64,000 nt of DNA from Eutreptiella sp. 'Long Island Sound 2002' (lineage: Eukaryota; Euglenozoa; Euglenophyceae; Eutreptiales; Eutreptiaceae): contig OZ038385.1 in the NCBI GenBank assembly GCA_964036045.1, positions 30,753,806 to 30,817,805 of the forward strand. The letters run 5' to 3'. A program made the translations under genes and the position numbers. The notes under the pieces are model-generated. The model saw only the letters and a program-made list of their open reading frames with translations, ran no database searches and was not told where the DNA came from. Shown here in pieces: positions 43,691 to 53,349 of this stretch. Positions within the stretch are counted from its first letter, which is position 1; each line of letters starts with the position of its first letter.

Positions 43691-44829
43691 GTGATGGGGT
43701 TCAGGTGCATTTCACTTTGTCAAGAGCCATCAATGTGTGAATCATTCTTGATGTCCCTCACCATTCATATCTAATGTTCCCTCCCCCACCAGCTCGGTCC
43801 CAATATTCAGTCTTGATAGGTGATGGTATGGTTAGAGGGAGGGGAAGGGGGGGTAGGGGGAGCCTGTGATGGACCAACCCTTGGCCTTGGGGGCATGTAC
43901 CCCTCAAATTGCCCCATCTGGACCCCCCCCAACCCTCCCGGACCCCCCCCCCTCTCGGCAAAAGCCCCCCCCCCCCCCCCAGACCCCCCCCATCGCCCCT
44001 CCCAGAACCCCCCTCCGAAGCCTACTTCCAAACTGCCAATGGTAGCAGGTAATTTGCACTCTCTCATATCCCAGTCCTTGGCTTCTCTTTCAGATTTGGT
44101 GCCAGCAGCCAGCCCGGCGGGGGTCTCCCCGGTTTTGAACGCCAACTACCCCCCAACTAACCGTTGGTGGGATGCCATCTTTGGGGGGGGGGGGGGGGCT
44201 AGGAAGATGGTTGGTATGCCAAGGGAGCCCACCGCAAGACTGTGCACCGGGATTGCAAGCCCTGCTATCACAAGCTTGAGGGTGGGCTGCAGGTGTGGCT
44301 GTTGCACCCCCCCCCCCCTCTTGCGAGAGCAACACCATTTTCAGAGCAACAACAGGTGTTGTTTCCGCATATTTTGGTACCTTGCTCGCCTCCCCCCCGG
44401 TTGGGGATGCCAAGGCAGGGGTTGGGGGGGGTGGGCCACAGGCAACATGGGGGGGGATGGGGGCTCCAGGGAAGAGCCGCTCGGCAGCCGCAGGCAAGCG
44501 GCCAGTGCGTCCCTAGGACTCTCCACTCCTAGCAAAACCAAGCAGGGCTGCAGGCAGCATAGGGAAGACCTCATTCCCAGGGGAACGCTTTCCCTGCGGC
44601 GCGCAGTTTGGGTAACTTTCCCTGAAGACAGGCGGAATCGTGCCGCATACATACACACATTTTTTACATACCGTTTACCCCCCCCCTCCCACACCACTTT
44701 TTTCTCCTATTTGATTGACATTCCCCTTTTTGGGCCACTATGTTTCACAAATGGTGCATTTGATTCTGTACCTGATGCGGTTTGGGCCCACAAGATGGTA
44801 GTGGTCGAGGAACCACCTCTGATTTTGTT
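43691..44829. other. C/G-run-rich intergenic DNA
   Basis: Many homopolymer tracts: C-runs near 43930, 43950, 43970-43985, 44310 and 44680, and a G-run at 44183-44198. A 362-codon plus frame (43820-44908) passes through these tracts and is dominated by Pro/Gly/Arg, so it is a composition artefact. CAGAGCAACAACAGGTGTTG and GTTTCCGCATATTTTGG at 44340-44380 recur in changed form at 46645-46690. Confidence 0.5.
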
Positions 44830-44965
44830 CCTGGGCACCCCAAGACGGCAGGGGTTATGTAGCCATTCCGCCCTCTTTTGGGCCCCCGAGAAGGGAGGGG
44901 TGAGGTAGCCAATTTTGATTCTGTCCCCTTATTGGGGACCCCCGACAAGACAGGGGTTACTTGAG
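44830..44965 (+). repeat. Minisatellite units, GAGAAGG-GGGG family
   Basis: Two to three units: AAGACGGCAGGGGTTATGTA followed by GCCATTCCGCCCTCTTTTGG, then CCCGAGAAGGGAGGGGTGAGG, then GGGGACCCCCGACAAGACAG. Same family as the arrays at 22.9 and 58.0 kb. Confidence 0.75.
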
Positions 44966-45009
44966 TCTTACAAGCTTTGTTAACCTTCCGGTGCTATTGA
45001 GGAAACCGG

Positions 45010-45195
45010 AGGGACTCTCAATCCACGCTTTATTTAGTGGCCCCTTGAGTTGGGGTTAGGGACTCGCAGTCCACACTTTTTTGCGTGGCCCCTTGAGTTG
45101 GGGTTAGGGACTCACAATCCACGCTTTTTTTGCGTGGCCCCTTGAGTTGGGGTTAGGGACTCACAATCCACGCTTTTTTGCGTGGCCCCTTGAGT
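45010..45195 (+). repeat. About 55-bp tandem repeat with GGGTTAGGG core
   Basis: Three to four near-identical units of TTTTTTGCGTGGCCCCTTGA followed by GTTGGGGTTAGGGACTCACA and ATCCACGC. An inverted single unit is in transposon copy 3 (22495-22545). The GGGGTTAGGG core looks like a telomere repeat but occurs once per unit, so it is not a telomere. The last unit runs into the reading frame of the transposase-like C-terminus at 45.19 kb. Confidence 0.85.
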
Positions 45196-45425
45196 TCATC
45201 AACAAGCGGAACATCAAGTACAAGCCGTATGGTCCATGGGGTCATTTTCCAAAGGAGATATTTGGGACGAAGTATTGTACCGTTGACGACGACTTGTCCA
45301 CATCTGACTCCGACTCCGACTCCGACTCCGACTCCACCACCGATTCCGACTCAGGGTCGAGCTTGACCTCATGCTCTCCGGACTCTTTGTCGTCCGGACC
45401 CAACTACTCACCCGATGACGAGTAG
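45195..45425 (+). pseudogene. Transposase-like C-terminus with Ser-Asp tail
   Basis: The frame reads FINKRNIKYKPYGPWGHFPKEIFG, then an acidic run of Ser-Asp repeats (GACTCC hexamers at about 45304-45340), then SPDDE and a stop. The PYGPWxHxP motif matches PYGPWDHVPPHIW in the transposon copy at 58.3 kb, so this is the C-terminal end of a related element in which the zinc finger is replaced by an acidic tail. The catalytic part is absent upstream, where the 55-bp repeat lies instead. Confidence 0.55.
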
Positions 45426-45522
45426 TCTTGATTACAAGCGAAACGCGACATGTACCGAAACAAATGTCATCGGGGATGGGCTCCCTTTGACCAACTTCCG
45501 AAACGCGAAACGAATCGAAACG

Positions 45523-45560
45523 CCTACATCATAGGATTGAGCACCCTATGATGTAGGGGA
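45523..45560. repeat. Short perfect hairpin after the transposase remnant
   Basis: CCTACATCATAGG and its reverse complement CCTATGATGTAGG are separated by about 9 bases (ATTGAGCAC), 100 bp past the stop of the 45.2-kb remnant. Nearby GAAACGCGAAACGAATCG repeats the word GAAACG five times. It may be the end of the element or a 3' RNA structure. Confidence 0.6.
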
Positions 45561-47088
45561 TCGGGCAACAAAGTGTGATGGTGGGACCGATGTTGTGCTA
45601 TGGCGGGGGGATCGGACATACGTTGTGCTGCACATTGTGCATCCCGGACTGCGCGCAATATTTTTTAAAATTTTGTAGTGAAGTGTGTTGTGACGCAATA
45701 AATCCAAAATCCCAAAAATAGGTACTCTTGGTTGTTTTCAATGTGCGCGCAACACAACCACGAAGTGCCGCGAGACACACTCATACACACTTACACACGT
45801 ACACACAACCATGGCACAGCAGAGGGCTCACATGTATTCATGAAGTTGCTTGATTCAGGGGGTATGGGGTCAGGAGTAGCATTGGGGCTTTGCTACTTTT
45901 GACCGAGGGAGTAACGCCCCTCCTCCTTAACCACAGTAGAAGGGTGGGATTCCCTACCACGCTTTGCACGTTGAGCCGGGGCCGTAGTCTCTCACTTTGT
46001 AGAGAGCGATGGTGTCAACGGACCAACGTGCCCGGAATTTTTTTGTTCCGGTGTATATTTCTTCGACAGTGTACACTAAAGCTAATTACCCTTTCCCTGC
46101 GGCGCCTGCGGCGTGCCCGCGGCGCGCAGGAAGCGTTCCCCAGCGCAGGGCGAATAGCCGCCGCCCTTTTCGCCGTGGACACTACCAGGACAGCGGCGGC
46201 TGCAGCACTGCCGCACGAAAAGGGGTAGGGGAGAGCGTCAACGCCCCCAAGAGGGTCGGAGGCCCCAGGGGAGGGGCACGGCAGGTCCAGCTCTGAGGAC
46301 ACCGGAGACTGGGCGCGGGTCCTTCTCTCGCGCCGTGTACACGAAGGGGGGGGGGCTAAGGGAGACAGCATGAGACCGCGCCGCATCCTGTCTCTGCGCT
46401 GACCCCTGTACGCACAGCGTGCAGGACCTAAATAGGCTGACCTGCTGTTTCCCCAATTTTTGGAACTGTGGAATTTGGCGGTTCCATTTTCTGGTGGTCC
46501 ATGAAAATCACGTTTTTTTGGTGTTTTAATGCTTGGGATGGTGTTTTAGGGTTGTTGGTTGCTGCCTTGCCGCCCACGACCGGCGCATTCATGATGCAAT
46601 AGCCGGCTCTTGTGTCTTCTCACGGCGCGCACAAACAACGCCCTTGTCAGAGCAACAGTAGGTGTTGTTTCCGTTAATTTTGGAACTTTTCTGTTGCTCT
46701 CGCAAGTTGGGGTCACAAGGGGGCAGAGTGTGCTGCATCATTCACTTTGCGATGATGCAAAGTTCATGGGCGGATTATGGTACATCATTTGGGTGACTCA
46801 TGTAGGGCATGTAGGGCATGCAACACCAATCGCACTCAAAAAACAAGGCTGCGTGCCCTTGACACAAATACCACTGCCGTTGATGCACTCAACTTCAGGG
46901 AGGGTCTGTCCCCTTTTGGAGGGATCTTCTGGAAGGGGCGCCTATGGACGGCCTCTACACTGAATGCCCTGGGGCCCCACCAGATTCTCTGTTTCTCAAA
47001 AGCCTGTGACGTTGCAGTCACCGCCCACACCCGTGAACCGCTGCAACAGTCGTCTCATTTTCTCAGGGTCTAAGTTTTGATTGCAAAC
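45561..47088. other. Upstream region of the dehydrogenase gene
   Basis: No gene recognised. 46080-46400 is GC-rich (GCGGCGCGCAGG, AGGGTCGGAGGC). 46800-46818 holds a direct repeat TGTAGGGCA. Any promoter of the dehydrogenase gene must lie in the last few hundred bases, but no clear TATA or initiator element stands out. Confidence 0.4.
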
Positions 47089-48000
47089 ATGATCGGACGC
47101 GCTGTGGTTGGATGCGGACTGATCGCTGGGGCCGCAGCCCTGTACTCGCAGATGGGGGCTGCGGACTTCTCAGTGGAGGGCAAGACGGTGCTTGTGACTG
47201 GGGCTGCAATGGGCATGGGCAAGATCTATGCGCAAAAGGCTGTGGCTGAGAAGGCGGGCCGTGTGGTCTTGTGGGACGTCAATGAGGTGGGACTGCAGAA
47301 GACTGCGCAGGAGCTGAAGGACGTGGGTGGCAATGTTCAAATCCAGGTCGTGAATGTGGCGGATGCCAAGAACGTGGCCGAGGCCGCGGCGGCCACCCTG
47401 AAGGGAGGCAAGGTAGACGTGCTTTTCAACAACGCCGGGATTGTAAAGGGCAAGCGCTTCTGGGAGCATGACAACGTGCGGGACACAGAGCTCACCATGA
47501 AGATCAATGCCTTGGGCCCCATGTACATCACGCACGAATTCCTGCCGGCCATGCTGGAGTCTCAAAGCCCTTGCCGGATCATCAATGTCGCCTCTGCAGC
47601 CGGACTCAACCCCAACCCCAACATGACTGTGTACTGCGCCTCCAAAGCCGCAGCGCTGAACTGGAGCGAGTCCCTTCGGATAGAACTGGAACAGACCGGC
47701 AATGACCACGTGAAGGTCACCACCGTGTGCCCCAGTTACATCTCCACGGGGATGTTCGACGGGGTAAAGGCGCCTCTCCTCACCCCCATCCTCACCCCCG
47801 AGTACGTGACGGGGGAGGTCTGGACGGCCATGAAGTCCGGCCGCCCGCTGCTGCTCATGCCCTGGACGGTCCATTTCTCGATGATGTCGCGGGGAGTGCT
47901 GCCGGTCCGGGCCTTCGACTTCATGTGTGGCAAAATCTTCGGCGTGTACAACACGATGGACCAGTTCAAGGGCCGGGGGCCCGAGCCCACAAAGAAGTAA
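47089..48000 (+). CDS. Classical short-chain dehydrogenase/reductase, membrane-anchored
   Basis: A 303-residue NAD(P)-dependent oxidoreductase acting on alcohol/carbonyl groups of lipids, retinoids or steroids; the exact substrate cannot be read from sequence. ATG at 47089 follows an in-frame TTG and is the first good start. Residues 6-19 (VVGCGLIAGAAALY) form a hydrophobic anchor. The Rossmann fold follows: TGAAMGMG (37-44) binds the dinucleotide, Asp63 in LWDVN suggests NAD rather than NADP, NNAG at 114-117, and the catalytic set is Asn140, Ser169, Tyr182, Lys186 (YCASK), followed by CPSYISTGM. Overall layout resembles the SDR16C group (RDH10/HSD17B11-like), about the same length. It is intronless, unlike the multi-exon genes around it, and has strong GC-ending codon use. 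It ends in KK but without a proper KKxx ER signal. Confidence 0.93.
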   Translation: MIGRAVVGCGLIAGAAALYSQMGAADFSVEGKTVLVTGAAMGMGKIYAQKAVAEKAGRVVLWDVNEVGLQKTAQELKDVGGNVQIQVVNVADAKNVAEAAAATLKGGKVDVLFNNAGIVKGKRFWEHDNVRDTELTMKINALGPMYITHEFLPAMLESQSPCRIINVASAAGLNPNPNMTVYCASKAAALNWSESLRIELEQTGNDHVKVTTVCPSYISTGMFDGVKAPLLTPILTPEYVTGEVWTAMKSGRPLLLMPWTVHFSMMSRGVLPVRAFDFMCGKIFGVYNTMDQFKGRGPEPTKK

Positions 48001-51000
48001 AAGAACAGCAGGGCCGATCCCAACGGATCACGGTCTCTTGCTGCTGGCAAGTCAGCGGCAGCTGGTGGGGATCCGATGGGGCCAGCCCTGAGGCATATGG
48101 GCTTCAACGCGTTTTTTTTTGTTTTCAGAGGGAACGAGCGGTGGCACAGTCTGTGGGTTCTTTCCCCTATGCCCCGTATCCGACACATTAACAGATGTTG
48201 TAGAGGTGCGTGTTGCTGCACGTACAGTGCTGTGTGCCCCTGATGCATGGGGCTCACGTGGTTCTCCCTTTGCGGCACCCACAGCTGGCCGGATTCAGCA
48301 ATGCTAACCAGACAGGCCGCTAGAGTGCGGCAGGGAAACGGGGTCCCACGTGGAATTTAGCTCCTGTCTTGTGCCCCTGTCACATCCATAATTCTTTAGG
48401 AACCTGCCGCGCGTCCAGTGCATGGCCCAGTAGCCCTTGCCTCTGCCTGACTGTGTCTGAGGTGGTGGACGCTCGTGGCAAGTATGATGCTAACTGCCAA
48501 CTGGCCTGCAGTCGTTACCTGACCAATGTGCATGCCATGTGACCGGGATATGTGGTAGCCTGGCTGCCCACTCCAGTCCATCGCTGACCCTCGCTGAGCC
48601 CGCCGCGGAAACCTTTGCATATGTCAGTGTTGGTGCTGGCCTGACCATCATTTTGGGCAGCCGTGCTCAGAGCCATTTGACACTTGTTCATGTGGCGCTC
48701 GGACAGGGTGCACGACTCCACCTCAAGGCATCAAGCAGCTCCTTGAGGACAGTATGTGCGCATGCACAACACACCATGAGATAACGCGTGAGCGCCTGAC
48801 GTGGTGCGCCCGTGGTGCAGCTATTGTCCCGTGGCTCCACAAAAGAGATCTATTTCTTCCACTACCCCACCACCCCCGTTTTTGGGCAAACGACTCTTTG
48901 TCCGCACCAAAGGGTTGTTTCCACACGTTTTGAAGCATCTCTTTTCCAGAGTGGAGTTTGGCGGATTTGAAGAGTTTGGCATTCTTCGGTTGGCACGGAA
49001 AGGGATAGTCCCCGTTGTTCAAATAGCACCGGGTGTTATTTTTCACCTGCGGTTGTCCAAAAGATGGATCATGAGCCCCCAAGCGGGGGCAGACCTTCGA
49101 TTATCAACCCCAAGAGGGGGCTGTGCAATCGCGCAACAGTGCCAGAAAAGGGCAGTGCCAGCATGAGCCATCATGGGCCACGGGAGGGGGCGGAGGCATC
49201 GATCAAAAGCCCCAGGTGGGTATTATGGTGTGTTTACCGTTGTCTGCGCAGATAGAGACGGGGTGGGGGACAGATGTCCGGATGAGCGGAAAGCAAGTGG
49301 TGCAAGGGAACCAGAAGCCAGCAACTGTTTTCAGGAGGTAGGTGTATGATTTACGAATTGGGCCCCGAAATGTGCGTGCAGTGCGCAGGTCTTGTAACGA
49401 ATCCCCCCCACCCCGTTCTTGATACCCTTACAAACCAGCCCAATAACCATTTGAGGACATACGCCAGCTTCATTTCTATCTTCACACCACACCTCGGCCA
49501 TGGCATTTCACTTTGTGCTATGTCATTGGTCACTCTTGGCTCCCACTTGCAACATGAAGGTCCTGTGCTGTCTTGGCTACCTTCTTGGGCAATGGTATTC
49601 GACGGCAAGTGACAATCCCAGTGCAATGCTCGCTTTTACTTTCTTGAGCCATTTTGTGGGATGAAGGGCAGGCACCCAGGCGAATCCAGCGTTCATCCAA
49701 AATGTGGAGTTATCGTAACAGCAGGAGCTGGAAGTTGCAGCAGTGAACTGGGGATTAGGAACGTGGCTCATACCTTCACCTCATTCATTGCTGAGCATAA
49801 TTCGGTCCCAAAAGAGTCGCCGAAGTGGCAGGCAATATACACCAACGTCTGCTGCAGCAAAAGTATGGCCCTGGCAGATGGGCATTCGAAGAGTGACCAA
49901 CCACGGAAAAGAAGGATGCGATACCTAAGACGACCCAAAAGCCCCACACGAAGCAACCTCAAACTGTTGGTGCCACTGTTGGCCCACACAAATTCGCAGA
50001 AACCCTTGAAATGGGGCCATTTTGGGACTGAAAAGGGGTCACAAACGGTAAGACTGTAACTTTTCAATAGTCATCCCACACTGTTTGGGCACTTTTTTGC
50101 CCCATTTCAGCCCGTGCAAATATTGAAATAGGCCCATTACGCCGGAATCTGAGCCGAAATCATATCGCGTACAAGGAGCTGGCCACCCTCTAGCCAAGTC
50201 TTCAGCTCCAATGGCATGGGCCGCACCCGTACAGCATGGGGCATCCAAGTGCCAGAAAAGCGCATGCCTCGATGAAACAGGTCAAAATGCACCCAGGCTT
50301 CCCGTCATCTCTGCCTCTGGGCGAAATCTTGGAGGGGACATTCACATGGAGAATAAACATATCCCCTTCACTAATCACAGATCTGTCATCCCTTGCCACC
50401 TCTACCCTCATACAACCCCACTTTAACGTAGAAGAGAATCAAGAATTCGATTTACAACGTTTCATCCACTCGATTTACGCCAATTAATGCAACAAAAACA
50501 GTTTACGTAACTAAACGCTGAAAGTAAAATCACACAACTTGCAACATCCACCCTTTCTCCTGTTGGCTTTATCATTCTAGCTTCCAATTTGCAGTGGCAC
50601 CACAGGCAATCCCATGAAGGGTATAGCATGACCAGGCCCCTACATGGCCCACGTTGAGGCACAACACTCATTTGCTGTACTGAGGGACATAGGCAGGGGT
50701 GCACTGAGTAGCAACCAACTTGGATTGAATGAAACTAGGTATGTAGTATGTGTTTTAGCCGCAAAGGTGCATGTAGTGCGCACGCAGTGCAAAGGTAGAT
50801 CTTTGGCTGTAACCCACTTCTGTATGTGGTTTTCAGCTATTGTTCCTCCTTGTATAAGCTACGGCCTTGTCCAAGCTACAGTAGGCCTAGGGACCATTAT
50901 AATTTGGGACCTAATTTGATTCGGTACCAAATGTAGTGCAGCCACATAAGACATGGTCATGGACACATTTGTTGTGAGTGTTTGCCCACTTGAACCCACA

Positions 51001-51092
51001 TAGCTCTGACTTTGGGGATATTTGTGCATTATTTTCCCCTTTCTTGCATCATCTCACCATGCAATCTTCTCTTTTTGAACCTGGGCATCTAC
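48001..51092. other. Intergenic, nothing recognised except repeat traces
   Basis: 48895-48945 (AAGGGTTGTTTCCACACGTT) resembles the short repeat at 44340 and 46645. 50000-50110 holds one diverged unit of the 41.35-43.69 kb inverted repeat (GGGGCCATTTTGGGACTGAA). 50855-50935 holds one copy of the CTTGTCCAAGCTACAGTAGG then GACCATTATAATTTGGG element. Open frames here are short and unlike known proteins. Confidence 0.4.
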
Positions 51093-51140
51093 GGGGGAAC
51101 GTTAGCGCGCCGGGCGCGCGCCAGGCATCTTTTGTGACCC

Positions 51141-51452
51141 GTGCCCCACCAGTGGACTGTTGCCGTTGATATGTTGGGCAACATTATATGGATTTGCCCC
51201 TTGGCCCCCGGGACATCAGCAGATGTTTTGATTCGGGATGGGTATGGACCTTCTCGTACCCGAGGTGATTTCTTTGATTTCGAAGTTGGGGGCCATGATG
51301 GTGCTCATAAAGGCCGGATTCATGTCATTGTGCCATTCATTGGAAGAAAGAATGGCACTTTGACAGCCCGCCAACAATGTTACAATGATGTGCACGGGTG
51401 GTATAGGGCACGCATTGAGCAGCTGTTTGCTCGGTTGTGGCACGCAAGATGA
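51141..51452 (+). pseudogene. DDE_Tnp_4-type transposase fragment
   Basis: The frame reads VDMLGNIIWICPLAPGTSAD, VLIRDGYGPSRTRGD, IHVIVPFIGRKNGTLTARQQ, CYNDVHGWYRARIEQLFARL. This order (pGsxxD, second catalytic Asp in DGY, VPF, YN, then R-x-x-E-x-x-F with the last catalytic Glu) is the C-terminal half of the PIF/Harbinger DDE endonuclease. The first catalytic Asp and the N-terminal DNA-binding part are missing. The frame ends at a TGA right after LWHAR, where a deletion has joined it out of frame to the zinc finger. Confidence 0.8.
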
Positions 51453-51590
51453 GGCTGAGGATGAGGCAGGAGTGTGTGTGCTGTGTTGCCAAAAGCGCTC
51501 CACCATCGCAGTTTATGATGAGTGTAAGGAGCACTATTGTACTGAATGTATTGACACCCACACTTGTGGGACCAATGTTGTTTGTTAAGT
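51440..51590 (+). pseudogene. Transposase C-terminal B-box-like zinc finger
   Basis: In the frame that starts at 51385 the sequence reads TQDEAEDEAGVCVLCCQKRS, then YDECKEHYCTECIDTHTCG and a stop soon after. Spacing is C-x2-C, C-x4-C-x2-C, then H-x2-C, like a B-box or treble-clef finger. One expected Cys is Tyr here (VYDEC, against SCGEC at 58.5 kb), so this copy's finger is probably defective. An acidic linker precedes it. Confidence 0.65.
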
Positions 51591-51787
51591 ACAACACAGA
51601 TGACAGTTGGAGTGGTTGAATTCACAGATATTGCTTTACTATGCAACGTGCTTTGTAGGGAAGGTGTGCAGTGCAATGTGGTCTACTTGGGGGGCTTCTC
51701 CATGAGAGGGTAAATCTGGGGCTGAAGTCGGGATAGTGAATAGAAAAGTAGCGCGCCAGGCGCGCGAGGGGCAAACATTCCCCCTAC

Positions 51788-52721
51788 AGCCTTGTCCAAG
51801 CGTAGGGACAGTAGGCGTCGGGACCGTATTGATTTGGGACTTTTGCATAGCTTATACAAGGGGCGGGGGTACATAAATATAGCTTGCAACGTCGAATGTG
51901 CATGTAGTGTGCATGCAGTAAATTTTCCCCTACACTGAAAGTCTCGGAGTATGAATGTGACGGAAGTGTTGAGCAGGATGCCCAATGTACAACGGACCTG
52001 GATTCTTTTCTTCGGCTCTGGTGCTGACAGGAATGCTGGGCAGTCATGTTGGGGAACCACTTGTGTCAGCTTGTGTTTCCACAGACCAGGGCCTGTGGGT
52101 AGGCTGTGAGCTTGCCACTACATACAACCTTGTGTGGTTGGATTAGGCAATGTAGTTTATAAGCAGAGGAGGATAAAGGTCAAAATTATCAATTGGGAGA
52201 GACATTTGACACAAAGAAGACGAGTGAGAACCTTGGTGAAAAATTTCTATTTCTCTGCGCTTTTTTCCGTTTTGTGAGACGTGGGGTTGTGCATCTGAAG
52301 CTGTAGGCGACACCTGTGGGCACATCTTGGCTGCCTCCATTGGCTGTCTATTACTGCCTGGTTTGCTGCACATCAGGGACTGTGACACTTTCAGTGGTTC
52401 ACTGGTGCACAGAACGCCACGTTCGTCTGAATCTGCAGTGCTGAACAGAGGAGTGCCTGTGTTCTCCATCCCAATCGAAGACCCTTATCAGCTCCATGGT
52501 CTAAGGTACCACAATACTTTCATTCATTGCACCGGGGCGTCTTAGTGGCACAACCGCCGTCGGTTGCCACTTTTTTTTCAAGAATTCAAAACCGCCCTGC
52601 GTCGCCTCCCAGATGAATGTCAAATGACGGGAGCGGGTCTCCGAACACGTGTGGTACCCCGCCGCCTGCGGCTCGGCACTGTGTCCTTCCTCTACGGCGT
52701 GAGTGGCACAGTTGTTTTCAG
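51788..52721. other. Intergenic
   Basis: 51788-51870 is a copy of the CTTGTCCAAG ... GGGACCGTATTGATTTGGGA short element directly beside transposon copy 2. A plus-strand frame at 52327-52545 (MAASIGCLLLPGLLHIRDCD) is open and moderately protein-like but has no recognised relative; it could be an exon of the membrane protein downstream. Confidence 0.35.
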
Positions 52722-53007
52722 GAGAGTCAGCACGGGGATGATCCTGCTCGCCTTCTTCGAATCACTGCTACGGGACGTGAGCGGCTCCAAGACGCATTTG
52801 CTTCCGCCCCTGACGTTCTGGTCCCTCTGTACACTGGCTGCATATCCCGTGGTTGCATTTTTCTCGGCCGGTAATTTGGGCTATGCTGCGTGCCGTGATG
52901 TCCCGGTGACCTGGCAGATTTTCTGGGCCCCAGTCTTCTACTTGGGAGCCTGCTGCGTGCTGCTGACTGCGGCGGCTATCGTCGAACCCCAAGGGGAGGA
53001 CGCATGA
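52722..53007 (+). CDS. Terminal exon of an unrecognised multi-pass membrane protein
   Basis: A strong acceptor (GTTGTTTTCAG) is followed by an open frame RVSTGMILLAFFESLLRDVS, then two clear hydrophobic segments (FWSLCTLAAYPVVAFFSAGNLGY and FWAPVFYLGACCVLLTAAAIV), a short acidic tail (EPQGEDA) and TGA. The frame is also open upstream to 52564, so the exon could be longer. The RRVSTGMILLAFFESLLRD stretch is weakly reminiscent of a mitochondrial-carrier repeat end, but the PxDxxR signature is absent, so I leave the family open. Earlier exons are not identified. Confidence 0.4.
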
Positions 53008-53185
53008 AAGTGTCCATGAGGTGTAACGCAGGGTAGTGTGATGCAATTGGGGTCCCCCTTTCATTGTGGGGGACCCAATCTTCGTACGGCGTGGGTACTC
53101 TCCTGCTCTCGACTCCTTCTCCCCGCTGCCCGAACACGCATTCATTCACGGAGACAATTGGCCGGAGGGGAATCTGTGCTGCCGG

Positions 53186-53341
53186 TTGGCCACGGCGGGC
53201 GTACGACTAAGTCATATGTACTATGACGCAGCGACCCATGCCCTTGCACCTTCGCATCTAAACTTGGCCACGGCGGGCGTACGACTAAGTCATATGTACT
53301 ATGACGCAGCGACCCATGCCCTTGCACCTTCGCATCTAAAC
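53186..53341 (+). repeat. 78-bp exact tandem duplication, 26 codons
   Basis: Two identical 78-bp copies (53186-53263 and 53264-53341) starting TTGGCCACGGCGGGCGTACG. In the frame 53066-53347 they encode LATAGVRLSHMYYDAATHAL then APSHLN twice without changing frame, ending NM-stop. Exact identity means a recent event or an assembly effect. The host frame (VRRGYSPALDSFSPLPEHAF, IHGDNWPEGN) is protein-like but not recognised. Confidence 0.85.
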
Positions 53342-53349
53342 ATGTAACA

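Larger units (their letters stand above)
51093..51784 (+). mobile_element. PIF/Harbinger-like transposon with internal deletion (copy 2)
   Basis: A 692-bp element flanked by TAC (51090-51092 and 51785-51787). The left end GGGGGAACGTTAGCGCGCCG and the right end, which in reverse reads GGGGGAATGTTTGCCCCTCG, are each followed or preceded by GC/CG palindromic tract. It contains the last part of a DDE transposase (51141-51452) directly fused by deletion to the C-terminal zinc finger (51474-51590) in another frame. The stretch 51630-51780 is nearly the same as 22655-22830, and recognisably like 2860-2985 (inverted) and 58620-58750. Confidence 0.85.

Noticed and set aside
43820-44908. 362-codon plus-strand frame, longest in the window
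   Set aside because: It passes through poly-C and poly-G tracts. The product is Pro/Gly/Arg low complexity and the opposite strand is equally open, so this is composition.
45010-45195. Possible telomeric repeat (GGGGTTAGGG)
   Set aside because: The motif occurs once per 55-bp unit, not as a short tandem array, and is also found inside a transposon.
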